A DNA stretch of 64,000 nucleotides from Gammaproteobacteria bacterium. Its GTDB lineage: Bacteria > Pseudomonadota > Gammaproteobacteria > Xanthomonadales > Xanthomonadaceae. The stretch is taken from the NCBI GenBank assembly GCA_025352045.1, contig JANXUD010000026.1:1-64000 (forward strand), given 5' to 3'. Of the stretch, positions 29,708 through 38,427 are shown in pieces. The first letter of the stretch is position 1. Every line of letters starts with the position of its first letter. Both the position numbers and the translations under genes were made by a program. The notes under the pieces are model-generated. The model saw nothing but the letters and a program-made list of their open reading frames with translations, was not told where the DNA came from and ran no database searches.

Positions 29708-30654
29708 CCCCGGTCCAGCGTACGCAACTCGTGGTTGACCCGCTGCTGGTGCGCGACGCTGTCGAGGATCAGCCCCACCGCGGCCAGCAGCACCGCGACG
29801 ATCACCGACGCCGCGGCCAGTACCGCCAGCGGCACGTGGTAGATGTAGCGGTAGCGCACCCAGTCATCGAACACCGGCACGCCGGCGGCGAGGCCGAAGG
29901 CAAGCATGGCCAGCGATAGCACGCCGAAGAACAGCAGCGGCCGGTAGTAGCGCAGCACCTGCGCGATCACGAACAGCACCCGGGCCCCGTCGCGGAAGGT
30001 GTTCAATTTCGAACTGCTGCCCGCGGGCCGGTCCCGGTAGGCGATCGGCACCTCGACGATGCGCATGCGCTTGTCCAGGGCGTGCAGGCTCAGGTCCGTC
30101 TCCAGCTCGAAGCCCTCGACCAGCACCGGGTAACCCTTGGCAAAGCGACGGCTGAAGGCGCGATAGCCGCTCATGATGTCGGCCAGCTGCGCATGGAACA
30201 GGCTGTTGACCAGCGCCCGCACCAGGCCATTGCCGGCGCCATGCCAGGCGCGCTTGTTCTCGGCCGCGTAGTGGCCGCCGGAAATGCGGTCGCCGACCAC
30301 CATGTCCGCATCGCCGGCGAGGATGGGCGCGAGCAGGTCGCGGGCACGATCGGCAGGATAGGTCGAGTCGGCATCGGACATCAGGTAGGCGTCGGCATCG
30401 ACCTCGAGGAAGCCTCGCCGGACCGCGTTGCCCTTGCCGGGACGCGACTCGGACAGGACGCCGCCGGCGCAGCCGAGCGCGGCCAGGGTGCGTCGGGCGA
30501 GTTCCCCGGTGCCGTCATTGGAGCGGTTGTCGATCACCCACAGGGCGGCATCCGGCAGGGCCGCGTGGAAGGCGCGCAAGCTCGCCTCGATCGTCTGCGC
30601 CTCGTCGTAGGCGGGCAGCAGGACGGCGATGCGGGGCGGGGTTGGCGGGTCCAT
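29704..30654 (-). CDS. Polyprenyl-phosphate glycosyltransferase, GtrB/DPM-like GT2
   Basis: 316 residues. Residues 5-230 are a GT2 domain: IAVLLPAYDEAQTIEASLRA, WVIDNRSNDGTGELA, the DxD-bearing YLMSDADSTYPADRA, and GYRAFSRRFAKGYPV. Two C-terminal membrane helices (about 240-265 and 277-300) follow, as in GtrB. It should load a hexose from a nucleotide sugar onto polyprenyl phosphate. Start at MDPPTPPRIAV (ATG 30654); an open extension of 37 codons upstream has no support. It is translationally coupled to the GtrA gene. Confidence 0.9.
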   Translation of the reverse strand: MDPPTPPRIAVLLPAYDEAQTIEASLRAFHAALPDAALWVIDNRSNDGTGELARRTLAALGCAGGVLSESRPGKGNAVRRGFLEVDADAYLMSDADSTYPADRARDLLAPILAGDADMVVGDRISGGHYAAENKRAWHGAGNGLVRALVNSLFHAQLADIMSGYRAFSRRFAKGYPVLVEGFELETDLSLHALDKRMRIVEVPIAYRDRPAGSSSKLNTFRDGARVLFVIAQVLRYYRPLLFFGVLSLAMLAFGLAAGVPVFDDWVRYRYIYHVPLAVLAAASVIVAVLLAAVGLILDSVAHQQRVNHELRTLDRG

Positions 30655-30838
30655 TGCTGAATGGTACCGAATCCCGACTTTGGCGGTCGCGCCGGAATCG
30701 GGCCGGGCAGGAGTGCAGGCCAGGTCGCGTTTCCATCGGCGCGATGGCGGCGAACCGGGACGCAAGCGCCCGGCGCCGGTAAACTACGCCGCCAGCGTCC
30801 GGCACTCCGGGCGCGGTGTTCAGCAACGGGAGTAGTGC

Positions 30839-31510
30839 GTGCAGGAGTCTGGCAGCAACATGGAAGTGCTGTACGCGAAGCGGTTCCCGGAAGCGGAGCT
30901 GCGCATGAAGCAGGACGTGTGGCAGGTGCTGTGCACGCGCTTCTTCAGCAAGTTCGTCAAGCCGACCGATACGGTCGTGGACATCGGCGCGGGCTATTGC
31001 GAGTTCATCAACAACATCCACGCGGCCAGGAAGATCGCCGTGGACCTGAACCCCGACGTGCGCCGCTTCGCCGGCGCCGACGTCGAGGTCATCAACGATT
31101 CCTGCACGGCGATGGTGCACCTGGAATCGGGCAGCGCCGACGTGGTGTTCATGAGCAATTTCCTCGAGCACCTGCCGAACAAGGACCTGGTGCTGCAGAC
31201 CTTCCGCGAGTCCTTCCGCGTGCTGCGCACTGGCGGGCGCGTGATCATCCTGCAGCCCAACATCCGCTTCGTTCCCGGCGAGTACTGGGACTTCTTCGAC
31301 CACCACACGCCGCTGACCGAGCGCAGCCTGGTCGAGGGCCTGCAGCTGGCGGGCTTCACCCCGACCGAGGTCATCGCGCGCTTCCTCCCGTACACCACCA
31401 AGAGCCGGCTGCCGAAGGCCCCCTGGACGGTGGCGCTGTACCTGGCGATGCCCTTCGTCTGGCCGCTGTTCGGCAAGCAGTCCCTGGTGGTCGCACGGAA
31501 GGACGCTTGA
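30839..31510 (+). CDS. SAM-dependent class I methyltransferase
   Basis: 223 residues from a GTG at 30839 with GGGAG six nt upstream. DTVVDIGAGYCEFINNI (about 44-60) is motif I, KIAVDLNPDV follows, and ADVVFMSNFLEHLPNKDLVL is motif IV with the conserved EHL. The fold is complete and it lacks membrane segments, though the C-terminus is hydrophobic (YLAMPFVWPLFG). It is the first gene of the plus-strand lipid-sugar operon, so it may methylate a sugar or a lipid-linked intermediate. It overlaps the next gene. Confidence 0.88.
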   Translation: MQESGSNMEVLYAKRFPEAELRMKQDVWQVLCTRFFSKFVKPTDTVVDIGAGYCEFINNIHAARKIAVDLNPDVRRFAGADVEVINDSCTAMVHLESGSADVVFMSNFLEHLPNKDLVLQTFRESFRVLRTGGRVIILQPNIRFVPGEYWDFFDHHTPLTERSLVEGLQLAGFTPTEVIARFLPYTTKSRLPKAPWTVALYLAMPFVWPLFGKQSLVVARKDA

Positions 31511-31920
31511 TCTCCTACGCGCGCAGCATCGCCGGGCAACAGTTCTTCCGCTTCCTGCTGGCCGGCGGCCTGGCCGCGGCGGTCAATTTCGGCACCCGCA
31601 TCGTCCTGAGCCTGTGGCTGGACTACGCGCTTGCGATCACCCTCGCGTATGCGGTGGGCATCTGCACTGCGTTCCTGCTCAACCGGCGCTTCGTGTTCCA
31701 GCAGAGCCTGAACAGCACGCGCACGCAGTTCACCTGGTTCGTGGTGATCAACATCGTCGCCTTCGTGCAGACCATCCTGGTCAGCCTCGGGCTGGCGCGC
31801 TACCTGTTCCCCGCAATCGGCCTCGTGCACGGCGCCGAGACGATCGCCCACGCGATTGGCATCGCGACGCCGGTGCTGACCAGCTACCTGGGGCACCGCA
31901 AATTCTCGTTCCGACACTGA
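31507..31920 (+). CDS. GtrA-family membrane protein, next to the UbiA/DprE genes
   Basis: 137 residues from a TTG at 31507 that overlaps the methyltransferase stop by 4 nt; GGAAGG lies just upstream. Four helices with the GtrA landmarks FFRFLLAGGLAAAVNFGTRI, CTAFLLNRRFVFQQS and the end SYLGHRKFSFRH. The mycobacterial GtrA-like protein Rv3789 is encoded beside dprE1-dprE2, and this gene occupies the same relative place. It is a candidate flippase for the pentose-phosphate lipid made by the next three gene products. Confidence 0.88.
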   Translation: MISYARSIAGQQFFRFLLAGGLAAAVNFGTRIVLSLWLDYALAITLAYAVGICTAFLLNRRFVFQQSLNSTRTQFTWFVVINIVAFVQTILVSLGLARYLFPAIGLVHGAETIAHAIGIATPVLTSYLGHRKFSFRH

Positions 31921-31968
31921 GCCGACGGCCGGCCTGCCCGGCCGCTGGAAGAAGCCATATGGCGCCCA

Positions 31969-33447
31969 ATGCCCATGCACGACACCCCCACTGACCCGCC
32001 GCCCGGCACCCTGCCCGCCCCGCCCTTCGCGAAGACCGGGGTCCCGCTGGCCGTGGACCTGGACGGTTCGCTGCTGAAGAGCGACCTGCTGCTGGAATCC
32101 GCGCTGGCGCTGCTCGGGGCCAATCCCTGGCTGCTGTTCCTGTTCCCGGCCTGGCTGCTGCAGGGCAAGGCGGCGTTGAAACAGCAGATCGCCCGGCGCG
32201 TGGACCTCGACATGGCCAGCCTGCCCTGGGACGAGCGCGTGCTCGCCCTGGCCCGCGACGCGGCCGCGTCGCGGGAGGTGGTGTTGTGCACGGCCTCCGA
32301 CGCGCGGCTGGCCGAGGCGGCGGCCGCGCACCTGGGTGTCTTCGACGCAGTGCTGGCCAGCGATGGCCGGCGCAACCTGTCCGGCGACGGCAAGCGCGAC
32401 CTGCTGGTGGAACGCTACGGCGAGGCGGGCTTCGACTACGTGGGCAACGCGGCGGTGGACCTGCGCGTGTGGCGGCACGCCCGGCGCGCCATCGTGGTCA
32501 ATGCGCCGGAATCGCTGGCGCGCGCGGCGGCGCAGGTGTGCACCGTCGAGGCGCACCTGCCGGCGCGGGGCCGCACGCCCGGAGCCTGGCTGAAGGCACT
32601 GCGCCTGCACCAGTGGCTGAAGAACGTCCTGCTGTTCGTGCCGCTGCTGGCGGCACACCGCCTCGCGGAACCAACCATCCTGATGGACGGGGTCCTCGGC
32701 TTCCTCGCCTTCGGCATCTGCGCATCGTCGGTCTACCTGCTCAACGACCTGCTCGACCTGCAGTCGGATCGCCACCATCCGTCCAAGCGGCGTCGACCGT
32801 TCGCCTCCGGCGCCCTCCCGCTGGTGCAGGGTGCGCTGCTTTCGCCGATCCTGACCGTGGCCGCCTTCGTGCTGGCCTACTGGATCTCCCCGCTGTTCGC
32901 CGGCGCGCTGGGGATCTATTTCGCACTCACGCTGGCCTACTCGTTCCGTCTCAAGAAGCGCGTGATGGTGGACGTGATGGTGCTGGCGGGCCTGTATACG
33001 CTGCGCATCATCGCCGGCGCCGTGCTGCTGGGCGCGGCGCCGTCGTTCTGGCTGCTGGCCTTCTCGGTGTTCCTGTTCCTCAGCCTGGCCATGCTCAAGC
33101 GCTACGCCGAGCTGCTGGTCCTGCTCGGCCAGGGCAAGTCGCGCACGGCCGGCCGCGGCTACCGGGTGGACGATCTTCCGCTGGTGCAGAACCTCGGCAC
33201 GGCGAGCGGTTACCAGGCGGTTCTGGTGCTCGCGCTTTACATCAACAGCACGGCCAGCGAGGCGCTGTACCACCGGCCGCAGGTGTTGTGGCTGCTGTGC
33301 CCCCTGCTCCTGTACTGGATCAGCCGCGCCTGGATGATCGCCCACCGCGGCCTGATGCGCGACGACCCGGTGGTGTTCGCCGCGACCGACCGCGCCAGCC
33401 AGCTGATCGCCGTCGCGAGCGCCGCCGTGGCCCTGGCCGCCCTGTGA
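31969..33447 (+). CDS. HAD phosphatase-UbiA prenyltransferase fusion (DPPR synthase-like)
   Basis: 492 residues. The N-terminal 190 are a HAD domain: LAVDLDGSLLKSD with Asp30 and Asp32, LCTASDARLAE, FDYVGNAAVDLRVW. Residues 205-492 are a UbiA-type prenyltransferase with seven to nine helices and the NDxxDxxxD motif (NDLLDLQSD, Asn259 to Asp267) followed by HHPSKRRRPFASG. In mycobacteria a UbiA enzyme (Rv3806c) joins phosphoribosyl pyrophosphate to decaprenyl phosphate and a separate phosphatase removes the 5-phosphate; here both steps would be in one protein. It is 48 nt after the GtrA gene and overlaps dprE1 by 4 nt. Confidence 0.9.
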   Translation: MPMHDTPTDPPPGTLPAPPFAKTGVPLAVDLDGSLLKSDLLLESALALLGANPWLLFLFPAWLLQGKAALKQQIARRVDLDMASLPWDERVLALARDAAASREVVLCTASDARLAEAAAAHLGVFDAVLASDGRRNLSGDGKRDLLVERYGEAGFDYVGNAAVDLRVWRHARRAIVVNAPESLARAAAQVCTVEAHLPARGRTPGAWLKALRLHQWLKNVLLFVPLLAAHRLAEPTILMDGVLGFLAFGICASSVYLLNDLLDLQSDRHHPSKRRRPFASGALPLVQGALLSPILTVAAFVLAYWISPLFAGALGIYFALTLAYSFRLKKRVMVDVMVLAGLYTLRIIAGAVLLGAAPSFWLLAFSVFLFLSLAMLKRYAELLVLLGQGKSRTAGRGYRVDDLPLVQNLGTASGYQAVLVLALYINSTASEALYHRPQVLWLLCPLLLYWISRAWMIAHRGLMRDDPVVFAATDRASQLIAVASAAVALAAL

Positions 33448-34766
33448 GCCAGGCAGCGGCTGCCGCGGCGGGGGCCCGGGTCGAAGCCTGGGGTCGCCTG
33501 GATTGCCAGCCCCACGCGATCGTGCCGCTGTACGACCCCGTGCAGGCCGCCCGTGCCGTCCGCCTTGCCCTGCCCGGCCTTGCCCACGGCATGGGGCGCA
33601 GCTACGGCGACCAGGGCCTGAACCCGGGTGGCACCCTGTGGATGACGCGCGGCCTGGACCGTTTCATCGCCTTCGATCCCGGCACCGGCGAGCTCAGCTG
33701 CGAGGCGGGCGTGCTGCTGCGCGACGTCCAGCGCGTGATGCGGCCGCAGGGCTGGAAGCTGCCCGTCACCCCCGGCACCCAGCTGGTGACCGTCGGCGGC
33801 GCCATCGCCAACGACATCCACGGCAAGAACCACCACGTGCGCGGGACCTTCGGCGACCACGTGGCGGGCATCGAACTGTTGCGCACCGACGGCGAACGGA
33901 TCGACTGCAGCCGCGAACAGGCGCCGGACTGGTTCGCCGCGACGGTCGGCGGCATGGGCCTCACCGGCCTGGTAGCCACGGCCCGCCTCCGCCTCGCGCG
34001 CACGGCCGGGCCCTGGATGGACGTCGAGACCCTGCCCTTCGCGACGGTGGACGAATTCTTCGCGCTCGCCGACGCGTCCGAGCGCGACTGGGAACACACC
34101 GTCGCCTGGGTGGATTGCATCGGCCCGCGGCGGGGCCGCGGCATCTTCACCCGCGCGATCGAGGCGGCCGACCAGTCCGGGGCGGCGCCGGCGCCCCGCC
34201 GGCGCGCGATCCCGCTGGTGCCGCCGATGTCGCTGGTGAACGGCCTGAGCCTGCGCGCGTTCAATGCCCTGTACTTCGGCCTCAACCGCCAGCGTGCCGG
34301 GCGTTCGCGCCAGTTCGTCGATGCCTTCGCCTACCCGCTCGATTCGATCGGCAACTGGAACCGGATGTACGGGCCGCGCGGCTTCTTCCAGTACCAGTGC
34401 GTGCTGCCGCATGCGGCGCGCGGCCAGGTCGAGGCCGTGCTCGGTGAAATCGCACGCGCGGGCTCGGGATCCTTCCTCGCCGTGCTCAAGACCTTCGGCG
34501 CCGCGACGCCGCCCGGCATGCTGAGCTTCCCGATGCACGGCGTGACCCTTGCGCTGGATTTCCCGAACGCAGGCGACGCGACCACCTCGCTGATGGCGCG
34601 GCTGGACGGCATCGTCGGCGCGGCTGGCGGGCGGCTGTACAACGCGAAGGACGCGCGGATGCCGCGCGCGATGTTCGAGGCCGGCTATCCGCGCCTCGGC
34701 GAATTCCTGCCCTACAGGGACCCGGGCATCAGCTCGGCCATGTCGCGGCGACTACTGGGGAACTGA
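33444..34766 (+). CDS. dprE1: DprE1-like FAD-dependent polyprenylphosphoryl-ribose oxidase
   Basis: 440 residues from a GTG (33444) overlapping the previous stop. FAD-binding features include HGMGRSYGDQGLNPGG (48-63) and TVGGAIANDIHGKNHH (116-131), the latter the DprE1 signature around its flavin-contact His. The C-terminal half has KTFGAATPPGMLSFP (349-363), GVTLALDFPN (366-375) and RLYNAKDAR (397-405), aligning with the DprE1 active site, including a lysine at 402. DprE1 oxidises the 2' hydroxyl of polyprenyl-phosphoryl-ribose. The residue at the position of the benzothiazinone-reactive Cys387 is Ala370. Confidence 0.92.
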   Translation: MSQAAAAAAGARVEAWGRLDCQPHAIVPLYDPVQAARAVRLALPGLAHGMGRSYGDQGLNPGGTLWMTRGLDRFIAFDPGTGELSCEAGVLLRDVQRVMRPQGWKLPVTPGTQLVTVGGAIANDIHGKNHHVRGTFGDHVAGIELLRTDGERIDCSREQAPDWFAATVGGMGLTGLVATARLRLARTAGPWMDVETLPFATVDEFFALADASERDWEHTVAWVDCIGPRRGRGIFTRAIEAADQSGAAPAPRRRAIPLVPPMSLVNGLSLRAFNALYFGLNRQRAGRSRQFVDAFAYPLDSIGNWNRMYGPRGFFQYQCVLPHAARGQVEAVLGEIARAGSGSFLAVLKTFGAATPPGMLSFPMHGVTLALDFPNAGDATTSLMARLDGIVGAAGGRLYNAKDARMPRAMFEAGYPRLGEFLPYRDPGISSAMSRRLLGN

Positions 34767-34767
34767 A

Positions 34768-35532
34768 TTGGAAGCGCAACGCAAGACCATCCTGATCGTT
34801 GGCGCCACCTCCGGCATCGCCGCGCACTGCACGCGGCTGTGGGCCGAGGACCCCGTGCACGATTTCGTCCTGCTCGGCCGCGATGCCGCGGGCCTGGAAC
34901 GCAACGCGGCTGACCTGCGCGTGCGCAGCCCGGGCGCGACGGTCCGCATCCGCTTGCTGTCTGCAGCCGACTTCCTCGATGCAGGCGCGATCACGCGGGC
35001 CATCGCCGACGTCGCGACCGCGGCGCCGATCGACATCGCACTGGTCGCGCACGGTTCGCTGCCCGACCAGGGCGAATGCGAGCGCGACCTGGGTGTCGCG
35101 CGCGAGGCGCTGCTGGTGAACGCGGTGTCGCCGGCATTGTTCGCCGAGGCAATCGCCGGCGCGATGGCCGTCGCCGGCGGCGGCACCCTGGCCGTGCTCG
35201 GCTCGGTGGCGGGCGACCGCGGCCGCAAGTCGAACTACGTCTACGGCAGCGCCAAGGGACTGCTCGCGCGCTACTGCGAAGGCTTGCAGCACCGCTTCGC
35301 CGGCAGCGGCGTGCACGTGGCCTGCATCAAGCCCGGGCCGACGGCGACCGCGATGACCGCGCACCTCGCGGCCAAGGGCACGCGCCTGGCGCCGGTCGAG
35401 GACGTCGCGCGGGCGACGGTCGCGGCGATCGCGCGCCGCGCGCCGGTCGCCTACGTGCCCGGCCAGTGGCGCTGGATCATGCTGGTCATCCGCCACCTGC
35501 CCCGGTTCGTCTTCAACCGGATGGATATCTGA
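34768..35532 (+). CDS. dprE2: DprE2-like short-chain dehydrogenase
   Basis: 254 residues from a TTG at 34768, one nt after the dprE1 stop region, with GGGG upstream. SDR motifs: LIVGATSGIAAHCTR (9-23), ALVAHGSLPDQ (the NAG-like block), Ser146 and the catalytic Tyr159/Lys163 in YVYGSAKG. It keeps the DprE2-type SNYVYGSAKG and LPRFVFNRMDI terminus. It should reduce the 2'-keto lipid to polyprenyl-phosphoryl-D-arabinofuranose with NADH. It overlaps the following GT-C gene by one nt. Confidence 0.9.
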   Translation: MEAQRKTILIVGATSGIAAHCTRLWAEDPVHDFVLLGRDAAGLERNAADLRVRSPGATVRIRLLSAADFLDAGAITRAIADVATAAPIDIALVAHGSLPDQGECERDLGVAREALLVNAVSPALFAEAIAGAMAVAGGGTLAVLGSVAGDRGRKSNYVYGSAKGLLARYCEGLQHRFAGSGVHVACIKPGPTATAMTAHLAAKGTRLAPVEDVARATVAAIARRAPVAYVPGQWRWIMLVIRHLPRFVFNRMDI

Positions 35533-37490
35533 TGGCTCGCTTTGCCACCTGGTTTCCGCAGGGCAGGACCGGCGATGCCCCGGTGAGTCCCTGGCTGGCC
35601 GGCATGGCCCTGCTCTGCCTGGCTTTCGCGGCCTGGATCGCCATCCGCTATGCCGGGCAACCGCCGCTGGACTGGTTCTCCTTCCGCCAAACGCAAACGG
35701 CGCTGTCGGCCTACTGGGTCGCTTCCACCGGCTTCAAGCTCGCCTACGAAACGCCGGTGGTCGGCCCGCCGTGGAGCCTTCCCTTCGAGTTTCCGCTGTA
35801 CCAGTGGATCGTGTCTGCCGCCTCGCGCCTGCTGCATGTCCCGCTCGATGCCACCGGTCGCCTGACCAGTTTTGCCTTCCTGCTGCTGACCCTGCTGCCG
35901 GCGCGCGCGATCACCCGCCTGCTCGACCTGCCGGACCGCGTGTGGTGGCTGTTCGTGGCGCTGCTGTTGTCCAGCCCGCTTTACCTCTACTGGGGCCGCA
36001 GCTTCATGATCGAGACCGCGGCGGTGTTCTTCGCCGTCGCAGCGATCCGGCAGTTCCTGGAGCTGCGCCAGCCGCAGGCCGGGCCGCGGAACATGGTCCT
36101 GTTCATGCTGTGGATGGCGCTGGCCATGCTGCAGAAATCCACTACCGCGCTGCCGGTGCTCGCCGTGCTCGGCCTGGTGCTGGCCACGGACTGGCTGCGT
36201 GCGCTGGCCGCGCGCAAGGGCCTGCCGTGGAACGACGTGGCCAAGTACGCGATGCTGTTCCTGGTGCCGTTCGCGATCGGAGTCTGGTGGACGGTGTTCA
36301 CCGACCACGTCCGCGCCGTGCACCCGCTCGGGCAGCCCCTGTCCACCACCGCGCTGCATGCCTGGTTCTGGGGCACGCTCGAGCAGCGCATGTCCATCGA
36401 ACTGTATCGCGACGTGCTCTGGCACCGGATGGTCGAGGGCAACCTGGGCGGCGTCCTGGGCGGCCTGGCCATCGTGGCGGCGTTCGTGCTGCGCGGGCCG
36501 CGCCACGCCAAGGCCGCGCTGGCCTGGTCGCTGGTGCTTGGCGTGCTGCCGCTGTTCGTGTTCACCAACCTGCACATGGTGCACAGCTACTACCAGACCG
36601 GCAACATGATCTTCCTGTTGTATGGGCTGGCGATCGCGCTCGGCGCGCTGCTGGCAGTGGCGCTGCCCGTGCGCGGCCTCGCCGTGGCGCTGGGCGCGCT
36701 GGTCGTCGCCTCGAACCTGTGGTGGTTCATGCGCGATGCCTATCCGACGGTCAGCTACCAGTACGACGCGGGCAATTCGCGCGACTTCGCCATCGGCGAG
36801 TTCCTGCGCCACGAACTGCGCAAGGACGAAGTCTTCGTCGCCTTCGGGAATGACTGGAGCTCGACTTTCGCCTACATGTCCGGGCACAAGTCCTACACCG
36901 TCCCCGGCTTCGCGCCCGGCTATCCGCGCATCGTCGCCAACCCCGAGCGCTATGTCGGCGACTACAAGCTCGGCGCCGTCGTTGCCTGCCCGGGCCCGGG
37001 CATGGAAACGTCGGAAGACCTGCAGCGCTGGGCCAGCATCGGCCGCAAGTGGCGCGTGGTCGCCGTGAAGGACTGCTACGTGGCGGTGCCCGGCGCCGCG
37101 GAAGTCGCCGAGCCTTCCGGGCTTGCCGTGGCGGTCTCCCAGTGCGAGGGCAGCCTGGACGTCGCCCAGTTGTCCGCGCGGGGCGACAGCATCGACGTCG
37201 CCGGTTGGACGACCGTGTCGGGCAAGGACGGTCGCCTGCCGGAACGCATCTACGTCAGCGTGCGCACCGGGGCAGCGCCGACCGTCTATTTCCAGGCGTT
37301 CGCGGCCTCGCGCCCCGATGTCAATGCGTTCTTCCACCGCAGTGACGGCGCGTTCATGGGTTTCGCCCGCGGCATCCCGGTCGGCGCGCTCAAGGGTCCG
37401 GTCGAAATCGGCGTGGCGCGGGTGAATGCCGGCCGCTTCGAGGCCTGCCCGCTGCGCAAGACCCTGAGCATCGGGGAGAAGGCGCCGTGA
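35532..37490 (+). CDS. GT-C membrane glycosyltransferase with soluble C-terminal domain
   Basis: 652 residues. About eleven membrane helices fill residues 20-430. The first periplasmic loop has PPLDWFSFRQTQTALSAYW, with Asp47 and RQ at 52-53, a layout seen in polyprenyl-phosphate-dependent transferases. YYQTGNMIFLLYG precedes the last helices. A soluble domain of about 220 residues with seven Cys ends the protein and has a beta-rich second half (ISVRTGAAP-like strands). It is coupled to dprE2 (TGATG) and so is the best candidate for transferring the arabinofuranose. The acceptor is unknown. Confidence 0.82.
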   Translation: MARFATWFPQGRTGDAPVSPWLAGMALLCLAFAAWIAIRYAGQPPLDWFSFRQTQTALSAYWVASTGFKLAYETPVVGPPWSLPFEFPLYQWIVSAASRLLHVPLDATGRLTSFAFLLLTLLPARAITRLLDLPDRVWWLFVALLLSSPLYLYWGRSFMIETAAVFFAVAAIRQFLELRQPQAGPRNMVLFMLWMALAMLQKSTTALPVLAVLGLVLATDWLRALAARKGLPWNDVAKYAMLFLVPFAIGVWWTVFTDHVRAVHPLGQPLSTTALHAWFWGTLEQRMSIELYRDVLWHRMVEGNLGGVLGGLAIVAAFVLRGPRHAKAALAWSLVLGVLPLFVFTNLHMVHSYYQTGNMIFLLYGLAIALGALLAVALPVRGLAVALGALVVASNLWWFMRDAYPTVSYQYDAGNSRDFAIGEFLRHELRKDEVFVAFGNDWSSTFAYMSGHKSYTVPGFAPGYPRIVANPERYVGDYKLGAVVACPGPGMETSEDLQRWASIGRKWRVVAVKDCYVAVPGAAEVAEPSGLAVAVSQCEGSLDVAQLSARGDSIDVAGWTTVSGKDGRLPERIYVSVRTGAAPTVYFQAFAASRPDVNAFFHRSDGAFMGFARGIPVGALKGPVEIGVARVNAGRFEACPLRKTLSIGEKAP

Positions 37491-38425
37491 GCGGCGTGAA
37501 GATCGTCCTGCCCGGCGGCGCCGGCCTGGTCGGCCAGAACCTGGTCGCGCGCCTGCTCGACCGCGGCTACACCGACATCGTCGTGATCGACAAGCATCGC
37601 GCCAACGCCGACGTGCTGCGCCGCGTGCACCCCGGCATCACCGTGGTGGACGCCGACCTGGCCGACCCGGGCGACTGGGAGCGGCATGTCGCGGGCGCGG
37701 CCGTGGTGGTGATGCTGCAGGCGCAGATCGGCGGCAATGACCTGCGCGAGTTCGAGCGCAACAACGTGGAGGCCACGCGGCGCGTGCTCGACGCGATGCG
37801 CGCGCACGGCGTCGCGCGCCTGGTGCACGTCAGTTCTTCCGTGGTCGAGTCCGTCGCCGACGACTTCTACACGCAGACCAAGGACCGGCAGGAAAAGATG
37901 GTGCTCGAAAGCGGCTTTCGCTGCCCGGTGCTGCGCCCGACGCTGATGTTCGGGTGGTTTGATCGCAAGCACCTGGGCTGGCTGTCGCGCTTCATGAAGA
38001 AGTCGCCCGTGTTCCCGATCCCCGGCGACGGCCGCTACATGCGCCAGCCCCTGTTCGCCCGCGACTTCTCCGACATCATCATCAGCTGCATCGAAGGCCG
38101 GGTGACCGAGGGCGTGTACAACATTTCCGGCCTGGAACGCGTGGATTACATCGACATCATCCGCCAGATCCGCAAGGCGACGGGGGCGAAGTCCGTGGTC
38201 CTGCGCATTCCCTACGGCCTGTTCCACCTGCTGCTGGCGACCTGGGCCCTGTTCGACCGCAACCCGCCCTTCACGACCCAGCAGCTGGCGGCGCTGGTGG
38301 CCAAGGACGAATTCGAGCTGATCGACTGGCCGGGCATCTTCGGCGTGCAGCCGACGCCTTTCGCGGAGGCCATCGACCTGACCTTCAACCACCCCGACTA
38401 CAGCCGCGTCTTCCTGGAGTTCTGA
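37487..38425 (+). CDS. NAD(P)-dependent sugar epimerase/dehydratase-like protein
   Basis: 312 residues from a GTG overlapping the previous stop by 4 nt. Extended SDR fold: GGAGLVGQNLVARLLDRG (6-23), VMLQAQIGGNDL, LVHVSSSVVES and the catalytic YTQTK (YxxxK). The C-terminal half has PIPGDGRYMRQPLFARDFSD and LLLATWALFDRNPPFT, typical of epimerases that act on lipid- or nucleotide-linked sugars. It probably tailors a sugar of this cluster; the substrate is unknown. Confidence 0.85.
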   Translation: MSGVKIVLPGGAGLVGQNLVARLLDRGYTDIVVIDKHRANADVLRRVHPGITVVDADLADPGDWERHVAGAAVVVMLQAQIGGNDLREFERNNVEATRRVLDAMRAHGVARLVHVSSSVVESVADDFYTQTKDRQEKMVLESGFRCPVLRPTLMFGWFDRKHLGWLSRFMKKSPVFPIPGDGRYMRQPLFARDFSDIIISCIEGRVTEGVYNISGLERVDYIDIIRQIRKATGAKSVVLRIPYGLFHLLLATWALFDRNPPFTTQQLAALVAKDEFELIDWPGIFGVQPTPFAEAIDLTFNHPDYSRVFLEF

Positions 38426-38427
38426 GC

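Noticed and set aside
26106..29842. 1.2-kilocodon open frame on the plus strand across the glycosyltransferase and GtrA genes
   Set aside because: Same reason: low complexity, His/Gln/Arg-rich, covers genes in other frames with clear membrane topology.
31921..31968. IS element or integrase signature at the edge of the lipid-sugar operon
   Set aside because: No transposase, direct repeat or inverted end was visible anywhere between etfA and metB.
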